In this document: in pieces, positions 59,884 to 64,000 of the stretch
How the letters are laid out: every line of letters begins with the position of its first letter
Numbering within the stretch: position 1 is the first letter of the stretch
Assembly: GCA_937892845.1 (NCBI GenBank)
Contig: CALBGP010000029.1
Coordinates: forward strand, 62,001-126,000
Origin: an uncultured Eggerthellaceae bacterium
Lineage (GTDB): Bacteria > Actinomycetota > Coriobacteriia > Coriobacteriales > Eggerthellaceae
Reading direction: 5' to 3'
DNA length: 64,000 nucleotides
Program-made: the position numbers and the translations under genes
Notes under the pieces: model-generated
What the model was told of the DNA's origin: nothing
Seen by the model: the letters and a program-made list of their open reading frames with translations, nothing else
Database searches by the model: none

Positions 59884-61269
59884 CTACGCCTTCGCCCTGC
59901 GGCGGGCCTTCAGCGCATAGACCGTCGCCACCGCGAAACCGGCAGCGCCGATGCATGCCGCTATAGCCATGGCTGCAGAGAATCCCTGGGCAGCCGCCAA
60001 CCCCTGCGCCACACCCACGGCAACCTGCGATGCTTGGCATGCCTGCATCACGCCGGTGAACAGCGAGGGCCCGATGCATGCCGCCACCTGCACGGCGGTG
60101 GTGGAAAGCGCCACACCGAAGGGATGCTCCTCAGCGGGAAGCTGACGCAGGCCCGCCGTCTGAGACGGCGAGAACACCAGGCCCACACCGCCGTACACCA
60201 GGACAGCGCCTGCAAATGCCGCCACCACCGACATGGCGGGCGCGACCGCAGCCGTGAACGCGAAACCTATCGCGATGATGCCGAAACCAACGGGCAAAAG
60301 CGGCCATTCGCCCCGTTTATCGAGCATGCGGCCACCCACAAGCGTGACCAGCACATTCACCAGAACGGGAACCAATATCACCATGCCCGCCGCCGCAGCG
60401 GTCAGCCCCAGCGCGCCCTCAAGGTACATAGGCAAAACCACGCTCATGGAAAACGTGCTCATCATCGTGACCGTGACCAGCAGAAGCGTGGGCCAGAACT
60501 CAGGGCGGCGAACCGGCGTGAGGTCGATGAGCGGGTGCTCGCAATGCAGCTGCCGAATCGTGAACGCCACCGCGCCCGCAACCGCCGCTCCAAGGGAGAC
60601 TGCCGCGGGAACAGGGGTGATGGCAAGCTGCGCCAATCCGAACGACAAGCAGGTCAAAGCCGCCGCCGAAAGAGCCACGGACGGGATGTCAAGGTGGGCC
60701 TCGCTGTTATGCAGGTTGCGCACGAACGCCGCACCGGCCACCACCAACACCACGGACACGGCGATAGGGACCAAGAAGATGTAGCGCCAACCGAACGCCG
60801 TCACAATGGCGCCGCAGATCACGGGCGAAAACGCCGGAGAGCACGAGATGATGCAGCTTCCTATGGCCATGTAGATGCCAAGCTTCTCCGTCGGCGTGAC
60901 AGCCAGCACCGTGTTCATCATCATGGGAATGAAGATGCCCGTGCCCACCGCCTGTATGAGCCGCGCAACCAAAAGCACCTCGAATGACGTTGCGAAAAGC
61001 CCCATGGCAGACCCGATGAGGTTCGCCGCCGAAGCTGCGAAGAACAGCGTACGCAGCTTGACGCGCCTGTAGAAAAACGCCATGCACGTCACGCCCACGG
61101 TTGCCACGATCATATAGCCCGTGACCAGCCACTGGGCCGTGACCGAATCAACGGCGAATTCCCCCATCACGCTGACCAGGGCCATGTTGACCAGATTCTC
61201 ATTGAATCCGCCCAGAAACGCGCCGCCGTACATGACGCACAGCAGCGCCACCAAGGCCTTGCCTTGCAT
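59884..61269 (-). CDS. MFS multidrug-type transporter (DHA2 family)
   Basis: 461 aa, about fourteen TM helices. VTAQWLVTGYMIVATVGVTCMAFFYRR, RLIQAVGTGIFIPMMMNTVLAVTP (motif C-like PxxxG region) and the final Ala-rich helices are typical of DHA2/EmrB-like drug:proton antiporters. ATG follows AGGAGGC. Substrate unknown. A few tens of bases downstream of the racemase gene on the same strand, so the pair could be co-transcribed. Confidence 0.85.
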   Translation of the reverse strand: MQGKALVALLCVMYGGAFLGGFNENLVNMALVSVMGEFAVDSVTAQWLVTGYMIVATVGVTCMAFFYRRVKLRTLFFAASAANLIGSAMGLFATSFEVLLVARLIQAVGTGIFIPMMMNTVLAVTPTEKLGIYMAIGSCIISCSPAFSPVICGAIVTAFGWRYIFLVPIAVSVVLVVAGAAFVRNLHNSEAHLDIPSVALSAAALTCLSFGLAQLAITPVPAAVSLGAAVAGAVAFTIRQLHCEHPLIDLTPVRRPEFWPTLLLVTVTMMSTFSMSVVLPMYLEGALGLTAAAAGMVILVPVLVNVLVTLVGGRMLDKRGEWPLLPVGFGIIAIGFAFTAAVAPAMSVVAAFAGAVLVYGGVGLVFSPSQTAGLRQLPAEEHPFGVALSTTAVQVAACIGPSLFTGVMQACQASQVAVGVAQGLAAAQGFSAAMAIAACIGAAGFAVATVYALKARRRAKA

Positions 61270-61299
61270 GTATGCCTCCTATGCTAACCCGATGCTCAG

Positions 61300-62067
61300 T
61301 CAGAATGCGCGATTCACGGCCTCTTCGCGCACGCGCGCACCGCAGGTCCGCACGGCGCAGACCGCCAGCGCCTCCATGGCGTCGATGACCGCCATGCCTT
61401 CGAAATCCGAAGGCGTGTCGATAAGGGAGAGCTCAGTGCACCCCAAGATGATGCCGTCGCAGCCGCAATCGCGCAGATGGCTGCAGACGGATTCGAATTT
61501 GGCCATGTCGGGAGCCTTGCCCATCTTCACGTCGTCGTAGATAAGACTCATGACCAGCTGCTGATACTCGCGGCTGGGCAGACACGCGGCAAGACCCTCA
61601 GCCTCGATGGCACGCTGCAGAACCCCCGTGCGAGCCGTGCCGTCCGTTGCCATGATCCCCACCTTCGAGCACCCTGCCGCGCAAGCCGCCCGCGCCGCCT
61701 CACGCGGCATATGCAGGGCGTGCGCCGATTCAAGACCGCCGAAGACCTGGTCGAAAAGGGAATGCGCCGTCACGCACGTCACGCAGAGCACTTCGCATCC
61801 CAACGATTCAAGCTGACGGGCCGCGCCGTTGAGGACGGGGACGAAGGAAACATCCGAAGCGCCTGAGAGAAACGCCGTGCGATCCGGCGTCTGCGGAATG
61901 GACAGCAGCGCAACCTCAAGGTGCTGCTGATCGGTGGCGGCATCGGTGAGCTCGGTGACCCTGCGGTAGAAGTGGGCTGAAGCCGCCGGCCCCAGACCGC
62001 CTATCACCCCGAGCTTCTTGAGCCGGCCGCGCGCCGACGCGCCGCCCGCCATCTTCATTTCGACCAT
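61300..62067 (-). CDS. Aspartate/glutamate racemase family protein
   Basis: 255 aa. KLGVIGGLGPAASAHFYRRVTELTDA is the RacX/aspartate racemase opening. The two catalytic Cys are in CVTCVTAHSLF (usually PCNTAH, with the Asn replaced by Val) and ILGCTELSLI. The substitution near the first Cys may alter substrate range. Likely makes D-amino acids for the cell wall or catabolism. ATG 62067 follows GGTGG; two later in-frame ATGs are possible. Confidence 0.85.
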   Translation of the reverse strand: MVEMKMAGGASARGRLKKLGVIGGLGPAASAHFYRRVTELTDAATDQQHLEVALLSIPQTPDRTAFLSGASDVSFVPVLNGAARQLESLGCEVLCVTCVTAHSLFDQVFGGLESAHALHMPREAARAACAAGCSKVGIMATDGTARTGVLQRAIEAEGLAACLPSREYQQLVMSLIYDDVKMGKAPDMAKFESVCSHLRDCGCDGIILGCTELSLIDTPSDFEGMAVIDAMEALAVCAVRTCGARVREEAVNRAF

Positions 62068-62221
62068 GCAACCACCGTTTCACCCATGCGCATGCCGGCG
62101 AACGGCCGACTTGCCGCCGCGTGCGGTCTATTTCCGAACCGCTGCAGCTCTGATATCGCGTCGTATTATAATCCGAAGACTTTTGCCCCAGAAAATCCGT
62201 ACAGGAAGAACAGACCGCCCC

Positions 62222-63043
62222 ATGGACTTCTCCTTCGTCTCCCAAGCCCTCCCTTTCGACGCATCGGCACTGCCCTTCGACCTGTCCGCCCTGCTCATCA
62301 TCTGCCCGCTTGTGTTCCTGGCGGGCTTCGTGGATGCCATCGCGGGCGGCGGCGGTCTGATATCGCTTCCGGCGTACCTGCTTGCCGGCATTCCGCCGGT
62401 CACCGCCGTCGGCACCAACAAGCTGGCCTCCGCCATAGGCACCGCCACCGCTACGTTTCGCCTGTGGCGCGGCGGCTACGTAAGCTTTCGCAAGGCGGCC
62501 CCTGCCGGCATCGCCGCAATCGCAGGATCGCTCATCGGGGCGCGCCTGGCGCTCATCGCGCCCGAAGAGGTCTTCCGCATGCTGCTCATCGTGGCGCTGC
62601 CCATTGCCGCCGCATTCGTCATGCGCAAGCGCACCCTGCGTGACGAGACCGATCCCACCATGTCGCACGGACGGCGCATGGCCATTGTCGTGACCTTCGC
62701 CTTCCTTTTGGGCGGCTACGACGGGTTCTACGGACCGGGCACCGGAACGTTCATGCTGATTGCGTTCACCGCGGTTGCGCGCATGTCCGTCAAAGAGGCG
62801 TCGGGCGAAATGAAGGTGGCCAACCTTGCCAGCAACATCGCCGCGCTTGCCATGTTCGCATCCAACGGGGCAACCCTGATTGCGCTCGGGCTGATTGCCG
62901 CGGTGTTCCAGACGCTTGGCAGCTACCTGGGAGCGGGCCGCGTCATGAAAGACGGGACGCGCATCGTGCGCCCTATCATCGTGGCGGTTCTCATCCTGCT
63001 TTTCGCCAAGGTGATCTTAGAGCAGACGGGCGTGCTGGGCTGA
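62222..63043 (+). CDS. TSUP/TauE-SafE-type membrane permease
   Basis: 273 aa, about eight TM helices. VFLAGFVDAIAGGGGLISLPAYLLAGIPPVTAVGTNKLASAIGT in the N-half and LGGYDGFYGPGTGTFMLIAFTAVARMSVKEASGEMKVANLASN in the C-half are the duplicated TauE signatures. These permeases move sulfite, sulfoacetate or other organosulfur anions; substrate unknown. Ribosome site is weak (AGGAAG far upstream), so the exact start is uncertain. Divergent from the racemase gene. Confidence 0.85.
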   Translation: MDFSFVSQALPFDASALPFDLSALLIICPLVFLAGFVDAIAGGGGLISLPAYLLAGIPPVTAVGTNKLASAIGTATATFRLWRGGYVSFRKAAPAGIAAIAGSLIGARLALIAPEEVFRMLLIVALPIAAAFVMRKRTLRDETDPTMSHGRRMAIVVTFAFLLGGYDGFYGPGTGTFMLIAFTAVARMSVKEASGEMKVANLASNIAALAMFASNGATLIALGLIAAVFQTLGSYLGAGRVMKDGTRIVRPIIVAVLILLFAKVILEQTGVLG

Positions 63044-63210
63044 CGCCGTGTGCGCCAAGGCGCGCCTGAGCGCGCGCAAGCCGCAATCTGCTTGAAGCTG
63101 CTGCGGTGCAAGCCGCAGCCTGCGCCAAGGCGCGCGGGCGCAAGGTGGTGTATCATTGCTCCCCGCGCATTCGAGCCTGGCGGGCTGAAGGTGCGCTTCC
63201 AACACCCGAC
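63044..63210. repeat. Short repeated GC-rich segment
   Basis: GCGCCAAGGCGCGC appears twice (about 63051-63064 and 63122-63135) in the gap between permease genes. Each copy is itself nearly palindromic, so both can form hairpins and may end transcription of the TauE-like gene. Confidence 0.45.
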
Positions 63211-63228
63211 ATGACAAGAAAGCAGACG

Positions 63229-64000
63229 ATGGACAAGAAACTCACCACCTGGCAGGCCGCCTGCATCATCACCGGATACGGCGTAGGCAGCGGCATCATG
63301 ACACTTCCGTACCTGATCACCCGCGCAGGCACCGTTTCGGCGATAGCCATCTTGCTGCTTGCATTCTTCTTCAGCTACTGCATGCACATGATGCTCGCCG
63401 AGCTCACCATGGGAACCGGCAAGGGCACGCAGATCGTAGGCATCTTCCAGCACTACCTGTTCCGAGGGCGCTTCGGCAAAGCTTTGACCATGGGCATGTT
63501 CGTGCTGGTCACGCTGGTACTCATCTTCAACCTGGCGGCATATGTGGCAGGCGGCGCCGAAATCCTGCAAGCCGCAGGCCTTCCCCCGCTGGCCGCGAAG
63601 CTGGTCTTCTACGCCATCGCGGCAGCCGTCGTGTTCTTCGGCCTCAAGGTTTTGGGTATAAGCGAAGCCATCTCCATCGATATCATCATCGCCATCGTGG
63701 CCATCCTGGGCATCGCGTCCGTATTCCACCTGGACAATTCCATCATGTACGCCGTGGGCAGCTTCCCCGAGCTGCTGGCTTTCTTCGGCATGGCCATGAT
63801 GTCGTTCATCGCGTTCTTCAGCGTTCCCCAGGCGGTCGAGGGCCTTGACCGCGACCCCGTCAAAGTGCGCAACGCCGTGCTGATCGGCCTGGGCCTGAAC
63901 CTGATGTTCATCCTGGTCATTGCCGCGTGCTCGCTGGCAAGCTCCACACAGATCACCCAGCTCGCCATGATCGGATGGTCCGAAGGCATAGGCCTGTGGG
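63229..64000 (+). CDS. Amino-acid permease (APC superfamily, AAAP-like), 3' end outside window
   Basis: At least 257 aa before the window ends in frame. The opening KLTTWQAACIITGYGVGSGIMTLPYLITRAG has the G-x-G-I-M/L-x-L-P motif of the first APC helix. MMLAELTMGTGKGTQIVGIFQHYL, then repeated TM helices of 20-23 residues, follow. FFSVPQAVEGLDRDPVKVRNAVLIGLGLN fits aromatic/branched amino-acid AAAP carriers. ATG 63229 is preceded by AAGAAAG; an in-frame ATG at 63211 is possible. C-terminal part not seen. Confidence 0.85.
   Translation, partial: MDKKLTTWQAACIITGYGVGSGIMTLPYLITRAGTVSAIAILLLAFFFSYCMHMMLAELTMGTGKGTQIVGIFQHYLFRGRFGKALTMGMFVLVTLVLIFNLAAYVAGGAEILQAAGLPPLAAKLVFYAIAAAVVFFGLKVLGISEAISIDIIIAIVAILGIASVFHLDNSIMYAVGSFPELLAFFGMAMMSFIAFFSVPQAVEGLDRDPVKVRNAVLIGLGLNLMFILVIAACSLASSTQITQLAMIGWSEGIGLW

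Overview
The window looks like a chromosomal segment of an anaerobic actinobacterium of the Coriobacteriia, most likely family Eggerthellaceae (Slackia/Adlercreutzia/Eggerthella-like). The basis is high GC, a Tat-signal FAD oxidoreductase beside a TetR regulator, a polytopic membrane protein ending in a LuxR helix-turn-helix, CaiB/BaiF-type CoA-transferases, Cys-rich flavin enoate reductases and ATP-grasp carboxylate-amine ligase relatives. The taxon is inferred from gene content only. No rRNA, tRNA or CRISPR array was seen.

Region 1-20 kb is the accessory-looking part. The window opens inside one copy of an IS256/IS1249-like element, and a second, complete copy lies at 18.4-19.7 kb in the same orientation. 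The two flank about 18 kb that holds a secreted lipoprotein nuclease, an AAA ATPase behind a double palindrome, a HAD phosphatase, a decayed toxin-antitoxin-like pair, a TetR/Tat-flavoprotein pair with a clear operator (the flavoprotein is frameshifted), an intact IS3-family element, a LuxR-type membrane regulator, a very large Tat-exported M14 carboxypeptidase-like protein, nagB and nagA (amino-sugar catabolism), a YqeY protein and an ATP-grasp gene cut at its 61st codon by the second IS. Both IS copies share the same in-frame amber codon upstream of the catalytic Glu.

Region 20-35 kb is a CoA-thioester island. After another AAA ATPase comes a minus-strand series: 2,4-dienoyl-CoA-reductase/BaiCD-like flavoenzyme (frameshifted), enoyl-CoA hydratase (CaiD-like), acyl-CoA ligase (CaiC-like), acyl-CoA dehydrogenase (CaiA-like) and a DinB/maleylpyruvate-isomerase-like protein. 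Next come an MFS carrier and three CaiB-family CoA-transferases. Together they could import a carboxylate, activate it by ligation or CoA exchange, and dehydrate/reduce it, as in carnitine respiration; the substrate is unknown. Between the two blocks sits a protein that looks like an Hsp70 substrate-binding domain with no ATPase domain.

Region 35-64 kb is mostly housekeeping and transport. It holds a polar amino-acid ABC transporter (binding protein, permease with an unusual N-terminal domain, ATPase), an XRE membrane regulator, cydDC, tilS, maf, cysK, an RlmD-like methyltransferase, a small membrane protein, a dimethylargininase-like hydrolase, a BlaR1-C-terminus-like anchored protein, an EF-G-like GTPase, a TM2 protein, an UMF1-type MFS, a Zn-dependent PLC-like protein, a UPF0126 membrane protein, fetAB-like genes, a DHA2-type MFS, an Asp/Glu racemase, a TauE-like permease and the start of an amino-acid permease. 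A set of 50-bp-spaced repeats lies between two convergent genes at 49.8-50.1 kb, and a run of hairpins at 14.5-14.6 kb could be a structured RNA.
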